Assembly: GCF_963583255.1 (NCBI RefSeq)
Contig: NC_084811.1
Span: 20,851,742-20,915,741 of the forward strand
Direction: 5' to 3'
From: Pyrus communis
Lineage: Eukaryota; Streptophyta; Magnoliopsida; Rosales; Rosaceae
Length of the DNA stretch: 64,000 bases
Part shown: piece after piece, positions 11,405 through 22,960 of the stretch
How positions within the stretch are numbered: position 1 is the stretch's first letter
How the letters are laid out: each line of letters starts with the position of its first letter
Translations under genes and position numbers: made by a program
The notes under the pieces: model-generated
What the model saw: the letters and a program-made list of their open reading frames with translations, nothing else
What the model was told of the DNA's origin: nothing
Database searches by the model: none

Positions 11405-12103
11405 TCACAGAGGTTGTTTGCTTGAAGCCCCACTACTGGGCAAAACTCTAGAAGCGGAAGGCATAGAAGCGGAAGGCATAGATGCGGGAGGCATAGAAGC
11501 GGGAGGCATCGGAGCAGAAGGCATCGGAGCTAGAGCATTCCAGGCCTCAATACTTGGCCAAACGCTGGACGAGCCAGGAAAAATGTGCCTCTGGAAGTAA
11601 GCTGCAAGCCTTTGACGGTCACTTTGACGGTCACTTTGTATCCGACCATTGGATTCTTGCAGCTCATCAAGCTTCCTCTTCATACCCGTCGAATAGTTGT
11701 TGGCAAGCACGTGCAAACTTCTATTCTCGTGCTTAAGCAGTTTGATCTCCTGCTTGAGACTTTCCACCTCTGCCATCAATGATTCCACCTGACGGGAGCG
11801 GGCAAGCAGGCGTTGGCCCATGTTGGACACAGAACTCGCACACTGAACACTAAGTGCGAGGGACTCTTGAACGGCCAACTCATCAGACCGTCCTGACAGC
11901 AGCCTACTATCTTTTGGAGTGAGTAGGTTCTTAGCTACTATTGTAGCTGTTGTGGCGTCCTGCATCACAGAGTCTTCACCTGTAAGAGGACCGTTAGAAG
12001 ATAAGAAAGAAGGGCGCCATACGTTACCTTGACGCGGCGCGCCCGTATCACTGCTGAGACTCAATTCTAAGCTAAGGTTCGATGGGTTTGCCATTTTTTT
12101 CAA
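11405..12103 (-). CDS. Antisense 232-aa protein of the LARD with EAR-like motif and coiled coil
   Basis: The only sizeable protein-like frame in the element's interior, and it is antisense to the element's transcript. From the N-terminus: NLSLELSLS at residues about 8-16, which contains LxLxL, the form of EAR motifs that recruit TOPLESS co-repressors in plant repressors; a Ser/Thr-rich region; a heptad-like coiled coil at about 100-150 (VESLMAEVESLKQEIKLLKH and on); and a C-terminal tail of repeated PMPPAS/SMPSAS units (about 193-220). No known enzyme domain, no signal peptide, no membrane segment. The start ATG at 12103 is the first in frame, and a second Met lies three codons on (MKKM). I do not recognise the family. 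Antisense genes are known in Grande/Tat-type elements, so this may be the equivalent. Expression is unproven. Confidence 0.6.
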   Translation of the reverse strand: MKKMANPSNLSLELSLSSDTGAPRQGNVWRPSFLSSNGPLTGEDSVMQDATTATIVAKNLLTPKDSRLLSGRSDELAVQESLALSVQCASSVSNMGQRLLARSRQVESLMAEVESLKQEIKLLKHENRSLHVLANNYSTGMKRKLDELQESNGRIQSDRQSDRQRLAAYFQRHIFPGSSSVWPSIEAWNALAPMPSAPMPPASMPPASMPSASMPSASRVLPSSGASSKQPL

Positions 12104-12271
12104 AAGTGTTCAAAAGAGAAGGGATGGATGGAGTTAAAATTTCAAAGGGCCGGAGACGATGTTCAAGAATGGGAAATCTTCAGAGTGTGTTTGTTGGCGA
12201 TGATCGATACCTCTATAAGAAGCCAAGGCGACGCGTCCACCGATTCAAAACGCCAGAATTTCCGGCGGAAG

Positions 12272-12425
12272 TTCGGCGACGTTTTCTCTGCTTTTCAGAA
12301 AACGCGTTCAACTTTGTCAAAAGTTCACGTGGAGGTCATCATCGCAGCTACACTTTTGCCGACAAGCGTAAATTTCGGCGACGCTTTCTCTGCTTTTCAG
12401 AAAACGCGTGCGACTTTGTCAAAAG
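12272..12425. repeat. 102-bp-period direct repeat in the LARD interior
   Basis: A 52-base block starting TTCGGCGACG and containing TTTTCAGAAAACGCG occurs at 12272-12323 and again at 12374-12425 with few changes. It lies upstream of the antisense gene, where its promoter or leader would be. Confidence 0.85.
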
Positions 12426-12462
12426 AGCTCTGACAGAGCCGCATCCGCACTACCACGTGTCG

Positions 12463-12555
12463 TTCAGAAAGCGAAGGGGCGCCTGTGCAGAAATCGAAGG
12501 GGCGTCCGTTCAGAAATCGAAGAGCCGTTTGCTCAGAAATTGAAGAGACGTTTGT
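12463..12555. repeat. 23-bp tandem repeat, four copies, in the LARD interior
   Basis: CAGAAATCGAAGGGGCGTCC-like units start at 12465, 12488, 12511 and 12534 with an exact 23-base period and small changes. Because 23 is not a multiple of three, the repeat is unlikely to be protein-coding in one frame. Confidence 0.85.
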
Positions 12556-12595
12556 CTACAAGGGTAAAAGAACAGCACCACTTGCTATTAAGAAA

Positions 12596-12608
12596 TCCCT
12601 ATATATGT
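12596..12608 (-). promoter_or_regulatory. Possible TATA box upstream of the antisense gene
   Basis: CATATATAGGGA on the minus strand is TATA-like and lies about 490 bases upstream of the antisense ATG. The same palindromic core could serve either strand. Weak evidence. Confidence 0.25.
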
Positions 12609-13494
12609 CGACCTTCGTCTTTTATGGCAAGGCAAACCTGAAGAAAATGTCCAACTCTTCTGCACCTCTAAGGGCGCTCTCCCAGCAACGCCTTTTGAAA
12701 TACTCAATTTTTTCTCCCCCAAAGAAGATACCAGAAACCTGGAGTACAAATAAGGTAGAAGGAAACGGTCGATCGAAGCATGTGGAGACAACCACAACAA
12801 ATACATGTGCTGCTTCATTCGCCGTTTCTTCAAAAGCAAAGGTATCTCATATCATCAAGGTCTAAAGCAAAAGTATCTCATATCATGCTCTTTCCCTATC
12901 TTTTCCTTTGCCCTTGTTATTACTCGCATGGCAAAGTAAACGAAAGCAATCAGAGGCACTTGGAGTCAGTCTTCTGTTCTGGAACCGACTGCCTGGAATC
13001 CATTCCTGATTGCTTACCTAGCGTTGCTCTCAAGTAGTCATCTTCAACGGTTGACACACTTCCGGAGAAGGGACCACTTCTGCAAGGGGAGCAAGCAAGG
13101 CAAGTGAAAATGATACATTGAAGCATGTGGAGACAAACTTAGGCTGAGTTATCCTCCAACCCTTTTCAATACGAATTGGAAAGATTGAACAAAGAAACAG
13201 ACCAAAGGAGTAAGCTCAGACCTTCGGGGGAGACCAAAAGAATCCTGCTGCCCAGTTCAAGAGTAGCACAAAGGAAAATCAACGATGGGAGGAACCCCTG
13301 TGGAATCATCAAGATCAAGCCTCAATGCAATCAACAAAGAGAAGATGGAATTTACACTCCATAACCAGATTTGCGTCCCTAAACTCTTCTCTTTGTTAAT
13401 TACATTCTGCCATGTTTAGTATGTTTAAGTGCTTTTTGTGTGTTTACTTATGTTTTGTGTGAATCTATGCTTAAAACATTGAGGACAATGTTTG

Positions 13495-15192
13495 ATTTAA
13501 GTGTGGGGGGGTAACTAAGTATATTTGATGCAAATTTGTGGGATTTTATCTCCCATAACTTCAAATGTTGTTCCTTGCTGTTTTAAAGTGTTTTTAAGTT
13601 GTTTTAGAGTGTTTTAGTATGTTTTGTTTTTATAACTCCGAAAATCACATAAAAATTTGAAAAACATGTTTTAAAAAAAAAGCCTAAAAAGAGTGTTTTG
13701 AGTCGTTTTTGTGTGTTTGTGTCTTAGGGTACCTTCCAACACAATGATAAGGATTTGGTTTGTAATTGCATGACTGTTAAAGAGAGTTATAAACATGGAT
13801 GAAAGTTTGATTTACTCTTGGTATATGCTTGGTTATGGTTATAATGTATGACTTCACATGCAATCATAAAAGAAAAATTTGTTTTTGTAACATGCTTGAA
13901 GGAAGGAACTCAAACAAACGCTACAACCCTGTGAGACTCGAGCCATTACCTTCTTTGGAGAGTTTTTTTTTCTGTGATTCTTTGTTTTCTAAAGTTGTTG
14001 TATGATCTCATTATTCCTTGCTTGGTTGCTACTTAGAATGCAATTGTATCATGCTAGAACTAAATGCTAGAACTTATATCCGTTTCATTCAAAGCATGAC
14101 ATTGAATTGCATAACATATATCAAGATGAAGTTGTGTAGTTGCCACCATAGCCAAATAGCCTTACTTCCCATATTTTGTATATATTAAGTTTTAACCCCG
14201 TTGAGCCTCGTTTAGCCTATTTTCTTTGCTAACCACATCACCCCTTACCTAGCCTAGAGTAGGACTTTCCTATACCCTTGTTCTTAAAGTATAGTGAGCA
14301 TGACTTAAATGAATTCCTTTTGAGTTACATTATGCAAGAAAATGAGTGTGGGGGAGTAAAAGTTTGTTCTTACGTTTATATGTATGTTTCGAGATTCAAA
14401 AGAAAAAGAAGAAGAAAAGAAAAAGAAAAAAAAAAAAGGAGTGAAAATAAGTAAGAATGAACTACGAGCGTTGATGGTTGAAGAAAGGGTCCAAAAAGTT
14501 GAATATAGCCCTAAGTTTTGTGTGACTTTCCCTTGGGTGTTCAAAGTTGATTTTTGCGTTCTAAAGGGAATTCTAAGTGCCTAATTCAAATACTTTGCTC
14601 ACTATTGCTTTAAGAATGTTTGTTTATCCTTCACCTTTCTTTGTTAGCCAAACACCTTTAGCCCCGTTACAACCCTTGACTTCTATCTTGAGTGTTATGT
14701 ATTTCAATTGTGGAGTTTGAACTTGGTATGAGCTTATGGTGTCACTGGTTCTCGCGTCTAAGTAGTAGCATTCCATTCATGAGATCATATCTAAACATGC
14801 TTATTAACTCCAGAAATTGCTTCTTTTGAAATACATATATGTGAGTGTTCGTTTTTATGTTTACATCAATCTTCTCACATATAACTAGTTTAGGGTGTGT
14901 AGTCAGAAAATCTGATGAAAACTGAGTGCATATCTTGTAAGGAATTGAGCAAATTCTCTAAGGCATGTTACTACATTCAAAACATGGTTTTAAATACTTA
15001 ATTGTGAAATAGTATGTGGTGACTGTGATTAAGAATGTAATTAAGTGTGAAGATGACTAAAATCTGTGGGAATGACGATTTTTAACATGTCATGTGCATT
15101 GGAAATCCCTAAGACGATTGTTGGAAGGTTTAGGTTTTGTTTTGTTTTTCTGTTTTGCTCGAGGACTAGCAAAAGATAAGTGTGGGGGAGTT
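13495..15192 (+). other. 3' non-coding interior with three GTGTGGGGG tracts; the last is the polypurine tract
   Basis: TAAGTGTGGGGG-like purine tracts occur at about 13498-13510, 14343-14355 and 15178-15190. The last directly precedes the 3' LTR and is the functional polypurine tract. The first follows GAGGACAATG, a context typical of Tat/Athila 3' regions. No coding sequence is seen; the frame at 14305-14584 is AT-rich noise around an A/G run. Confidence 0.7.
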
Positions 15193-17643
15193 TGATAGGA
15201 GCATATTCATGCGACTTAAATGGCTTGTTCTCGTGCATTTACGTTATGTTTCTCTCGTTATTTTAGTCCTTTATGCTTCTTTTGTGTGTTTTCAGATTCT
15301 AAGGGCCTAGGGAGCAAGAAAGTGCATTTTGAGGCCATTTGGAGCATTTTTGGGCATGGATTGGATAGCTTATCCATGGAGCCAAGAGGATGGACGAATT
15401 TGAAGGCCTTGTATTCACTTTGGACATAAAACAAAGGGCCTAGCCCATTCTCTCTTATTCTCTCCCTTATAGCCATGCAAAGAACCATCCATTCCATCAA
15501 AAACAATCCATCAATTCACATGCAAAACCACCATTAACACACATGCACCCAAACAAAGCCAACCTAGCTAACCCTACATGCATTCTTTATTCACTCTTCA
15601 TCATTGCATTCATTCTCCAAACACTTTCATTAATTAAAACACATTTGCACATCCACTCATTCTTTCCCCAAAGCCGTGCATTCCCAATCCCTTTCCAACA
15701 TTTCACATGCATTTCCACCTTGGTCATGCTTTCCCATTTCATTATTCATTCACTTTGCATTCATTCAAATCACCCACATGCACTCTTAATCATTCATCCA
15801 TTTCACCACAAATCCCTCTTTGCCGTGCAAATGATATTCCCTTCACATTCAACACATGCATTCACACACCAACTCACACTTCCTTTGCCGTGCATTCCTT
15901 ATGACCATTTTCAGATTTCCTCTATGCATTCACATGCATTTCCAACCTAGCAACACCCCTTTAATCATTCCTAGATACCACTCACATGCCTTCACATTCA
16001 TTTTCAACAACAATCACTTCAAATGTCATGCATTCACATGCATTTACACAACACCAAAACATCCTTGCCGTGGGCATTCTTTGCATTTCCAGCATCTTCA
16101 CATGCCTTTCCAGCTTTCCCTTAGATTTTCAGCAACTTCTCTTAATCATTGCAGCCACCTACATGCATTATTTATTAAATCTTCATCATGCATCCAGATT
16201 TTCAACAAGAAAACATCATTGCCGTGGGCATTCTTTGCATTTCCAGCACACACACACACCTTCACATGCAATTCCAGCTTTCACATGCTTCCCTAGCTGT
16301 TTGTCCATCATTAATTAGCCACTTGCATGCTTAAACAAACAGCCATTTATACCTTCATTCTCCTATAAAAGCCCTTGCATTCCCATCATTCAAGAAGATC
16401 TCATTTTCATACACAACACACCACATTCACTCTCCACCTTCTTTAGCCGTGAGTCCCCCTTCCCTTATAATCCAAACACCACTCCTCATCCATTTCCATA
16501 ATCCCCCAAACCTCACCTTAGACCTTGTGCTACAACAACGAGGAAGATAAGAGGGCCTAAACGTTCATACAATTCAAGTTTGAGTTGTTGGAATGTTTAG
16601 GTGTTTCTTTGATTTCAAAGTTTAAATCTAATTCTCTTTGTTTTGTACGTATGAGGAATGGAAGAGAAGAGTGCCTAAACGTTCATACAATTCAAGTTTG
16701 AGTTGTTGGAATGTTTAGGTGTTTCTTTGATTTCAAAGTTATGAGGAACTAAAACCCCCTTTAGCTAGGGGGTGATTGGAAACTATGTTTATATTTGCAA
16801 TATGAATTGATTAACTTTCGTTGGAATTTCATAAGTTGTTGATTCAATTTGTTTAACCGTTTGATTGATAACTTATTTATGTATGTTTATTAAGAATGCG
16901 CGCTTAATTTTCATGCATGAATATGACGCTAGAATATAAATGAGTTTCACCTAATCGTTATGAACGTATATTCACAAGTAGTGGAGGTTGCTTATAAACA
17001 ATCGCGTTAAATGAATTCTTGGCACGAGTTTCATGCTCATCATAGTAACGAATGCCTCGTCAACACTTATAGTTTTCATGTTGCTTAATGATCTTTGATT
17101 GTATCTTTATTGTGCTGTTCACGTAAAGGACTTTTGGAGAATGTTGTGAATTGCGTTGCGCAAACCCATCCAATTCATTAACTTAAGGAAAACTTGACGG
17201 TTAATTTAAGCGGACCTAATTAACCCGGGGCGTTGAGTTTCATAATTTATTGAAAGACCAACTGAGAATCAATCTTGTATGCAAGTGTAACATGTGTGGA
17301 GAAGAACCCCTTGGCTATTCCATCATCCATATTTCCATCGCATTCATCTTTACGTTTTGCCTTTAATTACAATTTGTGCATTTTAGTTAATTTTCGTCAA
17401 ATCAAAACCCCCCCTTTACTTTCTTGTTCTTTAATGCTTAGAATTCGTTTAGTTTATGTTTTAAAGTATTTTTGAATTCTTTGAGTCTAGTATAGTGTTT
17501 TATATTGTGTTTTTACATTTTTAAGTCAAATCCAATTGATTAACAATCCCTCCTAATCCCCGGTCCAGAACGATCCCTACTTACATCATTACTACAATTG
17601 TCACAAATAGGGTTGAATTTGTGTACGTATAAATCACGTATCA
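15193..17643 (+). repeat. 3' LTR of the LARD (2451 bp)
   Basis: Colinear with 8622-11070, differing by about 15 substitutions and two 1-base indels by eye. Ends CACGTATCA, followed by the GTGGT duplication. Confidence 0.95.
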
Positions 17644-18480
17644 GTGGTGCAATCATTTTCTGGAATCTTTATTAACCAGAAGAAATATGCTCAGGAGGTT
17701 TTGGAAAGATTTCAAATGTCAAAATGCAATCCAGTCCAAAATCCAATTGTACCAGGTTTTAAGATTACAAGAGATACTGAAGAACAGAGATTTGATTGCA
17801 CCTATAACAAGCATCGTTAAAAGTCTAATGTATTTATCAGCCACTTGACCAGACATGATGTATGTTTTTAGTCTCCTTAGCAAGGTTATGGAGGAACCAA
17901 CTGAACTTCATTATCAATCTGCAAAAATAGTGTTTCGCTATTTGAAAGGTACTGTGAATATGGGTTGTTTTATGAAAAGGTGAAAGCAATGAGTTAGTGG
18001 GATTTAGTGATAATGATTATGCTGGGGATTTGGAAGATAAAAAAAGCTCATCTAGTCATGTGTTCATGTTAAGTTCAGGGGCCGTTTCATGGTCTTCAAA
18101 GAAGCAGCAAGTTGTCACTTTGTCTACAACTGAAGCTGAGTTCATAACAACATCTTCTTGTTCTTGTTAGGCTATATGGTTAAGAAGGATACTTGAGGAA
18201 TTGCATTGCATTCAGAAGAAGCCTACACTTATATATTGTGATAACATTTTAGCGATCAAAATTTCCAAGAATCCGATGCTGCATGGAAGAAGCAAGCACA
18301 TTGATGTCAGGTTTCATTTTCTTCGTGATCTTACAAAGGAAGGTGTTGTAGATCTAGTTCATTGTCAAGTCAAGATTAGATAGCAGACATATTGACCAAG
18401 TCTCTTAAGCTAGAAGCCTTTGAGAAGCTACGTGGTCTACTTGGAGTTTGGTCAGGTTCTACTGTAAACTCATTGCTTGA
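17644..18480 (+). pseudogene. copia 2 reverse transcriptase and RNase H, second part
   Basis: Continues the copia 2 frame past the insertion: SGIFINQKKYAQEVLERFQM (about 17655-17715), then the RNase H with FSDNDYAGDLEDKKS (about 18005-18045), KQQVVTLSTTEAEF (about 18105-18145), and SKHIDVRFHFLRDL near 18292. Stops at several points. The conserved Asp and Glu of RNase H can be seen, but the frame is broken. Confidence 0.87.
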
Positions 18481-18505
18481 ATAACATTCAATTTAAGGGA
18501 AGGAA

Positions 18506-18773
18506 TGTTGGATAATTATCTATTATTGTTGTTTGATTTATTTGCTTCTGTTAATAATCCCTATTTATCAGGAAACATGGTTAGTATTTGACCTAATCTT
18601 TAAGAGAATCCCAATAGTCTAGGGTTGTTAGACGTGGGATATTTTGTTGCTTATTTTTTTTTTATTACTTGTTCCTTGTATGGCTATTTATGCTAGTCTT
18701 TTGAGTCAATGAATAATATGAACATTCTCTCAGACTTTTGCCTCTTTAGCTTTCGAATTTCTAGTTCTTAACA
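18506..18773 (+). repeat. 3' LTR of copia 2 (268 bp)
   Basis: Runs from TGTTGGATAATT to AGTTCTTAACA and is preceded by the purine tract AAGGGAAGGAA (18495-18505). The 5' partner is missing from the window. Confidence 0.8.
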
Positions 18774-19123
18774 ATTTATTGTTGTTTGTCATACAATTGA
18801 AGATCATCGAGTCTCTTGTTTTTTTTTTTTTTTTTTTTTTTTTTGGTGAACGCGAGTCTCTTGTTTGAGTACCACCTAAACTGATAAGCATATCAAGAGA
18901 TATGCATTATGGATTTTATACAAATACAAAGTGAATAAGTTGCCATCCTTTTTTGTGGTGATTTGAACATATAGGAATTCATCGTCTCTTAGAATTTTCC
19001 ATTTTGAGGAATGCTAGTTGCCTTCCACATTTACATTTTCCAATTTATCTTTCTCACTCATCAAGTGTTTTCCATTAACACTCAAAAGTTAATATTTAAC
19101 GCTTAAAAAACTCATAATTATAT
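18774..19123. other. Gene-free AT-rich spacer
   Basis: Contains a poly-T run (about 18820-18844) and no coding or RNA signal. TAATTATAT at 19115-19123 is the left target copy of the next element. Confidence 0.5.
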
Positions 19124-20202
19124 GGGTTTTATCACAAATGGTCATTAATTAACCCACTAAATCAAGATGGTCCCTAAAATTGAAATCAATTAATGTCGTT
19201 CTAAAAATAGATGATGCAAATCAATATCATCCCTCTGTTTAAATTTCGTTAAATTTTTTTTGTTAATATGCTGACGTAAGACACTAGGATCCCAGCCTTA
19301 CCAAATATTTAAAAATTAAAATGTTTATTATTGTGGGCCCCACCCTAACCAACCCATCTGTCTTCACCCTTATTTCCCACTCCGTCCGTCTCACCCCCTT
19401 CCTTCATGCTTCCCAATCTAAGAGTGGCGGAAGAGTACAAGGCTTGGAAAAATATATCAACCCATTATAGAAATGATGATTTTTAAGATTGGGGATGCTT
19501 AAAAAGTTTGGGTCTTTAACAATTTGGCCATAACCTCCGAGGGAAATGAAACAAAGTGGTGAATCGGACGGCCACGGATCTCATCATTGTCAATCAAATC
19601 CAAATACGCAAGACTTTCAATGATATATGATTCCAGTCTTCAATGGAAACAAGAAACCCCCCATAAAAATTTGGAAAACCAAAATTTGAAATCAAGAAAA
19701 AAAAATTCATATTTGGAAAACCAAAATTTGAAATCCAGAAAAAAAAATTCAAATTTGGGAAACCCAGCGCAGCGTGGCTGCTGCATCTCGTTGGCCGCCA
19801 TAGTGGAAGAGACCCATGTGCTTCTTCTAGTAGATTTGCAAGTAGCGTAAATTTCCAATGACCCCAAACCCAAAAACCGTCGTTCTCTGAACCCAAACCC
19901 AGAAATCGTCGTCGCCTAACTTCTTGTTTAGGTCCCCGGAGAAGAAGGTGGGTGGAGCCCAGTTTTTTTAAAGTTGATTTTTAATATTTAACTATTTTTA
20001 TTTCCCACAGCATCAAATATGTGGGGCCCACAGTGCCATGTTTCTGCACTATCATCATCTAATGGCATGCCAAATCAACACACATATTTTTAGCGTATTG
20101 ATTTGCACTGCTCATTTTAGGGGCAAAATTAATTAATTTTCAACTTATGGGACCATCTTAATTGGCTGGATCAAGTTCAAAAACCATTTGCGACAAGAAT
20201 CC
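19124..20202. mobile_element. Mutator-like (MULE) non-autonomous element, 1079 bp
   Basis: Terminal inverted repeats of about 105 bases: the left starts GGGTTTTATCACAAATGG, and the reverse complement of the right starts GGATTCTTGTCGCAAATGG; they stay similar through GCAAATCAAT. The flanks TAATTATAT (19115-19123) and TAATTATTT (20203-20211) match at 8 of 9, the 9-base duplication of MULEs. No transposase. The interior holds a GC-richer segment (about 19340-19930) that may be captured host sequence. On the minus strand near 19560-19625 it reads LAYLDLIDNDEIRGRP, which looks leucine-rich-repeat-like, but this is weak. Confidence 0.82.
19669..19770. repeat. 42-bp tandem repeat inside the MULE
   Basis: ATTTGGAAAACCAAAATTTG-type units start at 19669, 19711 and 19753 (the last partial), with an exact period of 42. 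Each unit is itself partly palindromic. Confidence 0.85.
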
Positions 20203-21685
20203 TAATTATTTTTCCTGTTTCACCCTTGTTTTAAGTGCTTGGCTTCCCTTCTTACCAAATTAAACCTGTATGTTAAAACAAGAAAAAATAGTACCTCTCT
20301 TTCTGAACCGAAATTTATTATTTTCCTTTCTTAAAAACCCAAAATTGAATATGCAGCACAACTAAAGCATGCAGCAGTTTAGCCTAGAATGATATATGAG
20401 GCAAATTAAGCTAAATTGGGAAGAAAAGACCATGGACAAAAAATTGTATGCTTAAAAATTGCAGACGACTGAGGATTTGAGGAAGAAGAAACAGTAGGTG
20501 TGTTTAGAAATATGAAGGGTAAATAGAGTTTTTATTAGCGGTAAAACATGAAAAATATTTATGAGTTTTTAAGGCATTAAAAACGTATTTTTAAGTATTA
20601 GTGGAGTCCACATGGCACTTGATGAGTGAAAAAGGAAAATTGAAGAACGTAAATTAGAAGGTAATTAGCATTCCTATAAACCCTAAACATAAATTAGAAG
20701 GTAATTAGCATTCCTATAAACCCTAAACCCGAAACGCCAATTAATGAAGAGCCTTGCCTTACACAACAAAGACGAGGATTGAACAGGAATGTTTACTATC
20801 AATCATGAACAAATCTTTGAGGAGAATAATGAGCAAATCTTCTTTCTTGCTCAACAATCAAATTCCTTGCACAACAGTTAAACTCCTCATTTACAAGAAA
20901 AATATAATATTTATTAAACTTCGCGACCATAATATAAAAAAATAAAATAAAACAATGGGTACCAAATCCTTGCACAGCAATTATTCATTTTCTGTTTTAT
21001 TATTATATTTGATTTGAAAAATAAATCTATTTTTCAAGTGAGTTATGTTAATAAACATTGTATTAAAGTGTGATCGTGATACTAGTTATTTTTTCCTATT
21101 AGGACTTATAATCCTTGGAGGGGAATGATTATTCCCTCCCTTGTTACTAGAAATAAAATGCATTGCATAGGAGAATAACACATCCTCTACATAACCCTAC
21201 AAACACATCTCTCTCTATTCTCTCTTGTCAGATAAAATAAGCCACAACAAGTTATGAATTTTTTTCTTTGAGGGGTCTTTAGTATAATTTTTTGAATCAA
21301 GTTCCTCTCTGGATCTCGAAGTTCATGACTACAAACGCTAAGATCTGGATCGTTAAAAGGAGAGAGGGAGAAACGAATTATTGGTTTGTGTGAGGTAAGT
21401 CAATGAGATGAGTCAATGATGTTCATAAGATTGAAAATGAGCAGTCCAAATCTTTGGATCCACAGGCTCCGCTCCAAACACAAATATCTGGAGAGGATTT
21501 CAATTTCAATTAGCACCAACTTGATCAACGACGTCAATTTGTAATATGTTACCGAACGGGCCGTACCAGTGTGGCTTTGTTACGTTCTTAGTACTCGAAA
21601 ATCTACCTTCCAACTCCAGTAAGATAGTATTGGTACATACTTGACTTGTGAGCTCAAACTATTGTTTTGCTCTTCCAATCAACAC
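20203..21685. other. Gene-free spacer with a small duplication
   Basis: AT-rich. A 40-base unit (AAATTAGAAGGTAATTAGCA and on) is duplicated in tandem at 20651-20690 and 20691-20729. No convincing gene or element ends. Confidence 0.5.
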
Positions 21686-22960
21686 TGATAGGATTTTTAC
21701 CACCTACAAAAGTAGGGATAAAAGCACTTAAAAATACTTGCAAGAGTACAAGATTGTCGTAGTATAACAACTCAATCAAGGTCGTTTTCCACATGGATTG
21801 AATGAATAATTTGTATTTAAACTAATCCTTAACTAATTACTTAGAACAAAGTTACGAAAATGTTGATTTTAGAATTTAAAATAATAAAAAACGAATTTAA
21901 ATAAAAATAATTAAATAGATCAACAAAGTAAAGAAAGCAAAAGAAAACAGTTTTGGAAAACAATTTAAACACTCGGGTTTTGCCGTCACCATTAACAATC
22001 CTACGCAATTTTACCAAATACTTATGAATTTCTGCATACATGCTTTGAAGGTTTTCCTAATACATATTTTCCTCGTGATGTTCAAGCGAAAACGTATATC
22101 TAACATGAAACCCGTCTGTGATGTTCAAATCAAATATAAACGTGCAAGATTCATTAAGTTTTGTGAAAACCCTTTGAAAAACCATGCAACCCTTAAGAGC
22201 ATGTTGTTCGCCTTAAGTAAACTTACAATTACTAATCACTAGAAGCCCTGTTCAATTTCAGGGTGATGTTCCAACAAAAATTGCATCAAATCACTTGTCT
22301 AAAAACCCTAATGGTCGTGAATCACTAAGACAATTAGATAGTTTAATCGCGGTGATTAATAATTCAAAGCAAACACACATCCATTCATAAGCAAATTAAT
22401 AAAATCACGTACTCATGCTAAGGCTCGTGGCTTCACCCTAGCAAAATGACTAGTTACGAACAATCATAATAAAAACTAAAGAAAATATATTAACTAGAAA
22501 AAGGATTGAAAACACCTTGTTGCAAAAAGTATGAAGTTCTCCAAAATAATGCATCATTTCTCTCAATGTTGCGTATGAAACCATAATGGCTAAAAAGCCT
22601 TATTTATACTACTCCAAATTCAAAACCTGATAGAAAAAAGTCTTCTAAAAACTAGAAAATAAAATAATAAAAGGATAACTAGGAATTACATTTCTATTAT
22701 GACTAGGAAATCTACCCATCAAAGAGATAGCCACACTTCTGGACCTTCAGGGCTCCAAAACAGGCCCAAAAGGACTTGAATTAAAGATTGGGACCTCCTC
22801 TTCAAGTTCCAAAAAGAGCTCGAGTCCAAAATCCATCATCTTCCAGCCGAAAAGTTGCAAAGCCCAATCTGCCAACACTGCACGCTAGGCATAAATTAAT
22901 TCATCACAATTAGATGCTTGGGATAAAATTATAAAATTTTGACACAATCTTCTCGACAGA

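Larger units (their letters stand above)
8622..17643 (+). mobile_element. Intact non-autonomous LTR retrotransposon (LARD type), 9022 bp
   Basis: Two nearly identical LTRs (8622-11070 and 15193-17643) bound a 4.1-kb interior with no gag or pol homology. The target duplication GTGGT is exact (8617-8621 and 17644-17648). The primer-binding site (tRNA-Asp type) and polypurine tract are intact. This makes it a large retrotransposon derivative that would need proteins from an autonomous Ty3 element, probably Tat/Athila-like given the primer site and the GTGTGGGGGAG tract. About 17 differences separate the LTRs, so insertion is recent. It may belong to the apple high-copy HODOR class; that is a guess to be tested by alignment. 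Confidence 0.95.
6493..18773 (+). mobile_element. 5'-truncated Ty1/copia retrotransposon (copia 2), split by a later LTR element
   Basis: Copia pol sequence occupies 6493-8621 and resumes at 17649-18480 in the same orientation, followed by a polypurine tract and a 268-bp LTR. The 9-kb insertion between the halves is flanked by GTGGT on both sides. The 5' LTR, gag and protease are missing: the left edge abuts the Ty3 LTR. It is a different family from copia 1, judged by its short LTR and its sequence. Many stops throughout. Confidence 0.88.

Noticed and set aside
12128..12865. Plus-strand frames of 77-153 residues in the LARD interior
   Set aside because: They overlap 23-base and 102-base repeats, change frame between units, and have no homology; likely chance.
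14305..14584. Frames on both strands around an A/G run
   Set aside because: Homopolymer-driven Phe or Lys runs with no protein character.
19594..19896. 100-residue minus-strand frame in the MULE
   Set aside because: It is built on the 42-base tandem repeat (FFFxISNFGFPN units) and is not protein-like; the leucine-rich reading nearby is too short to call.
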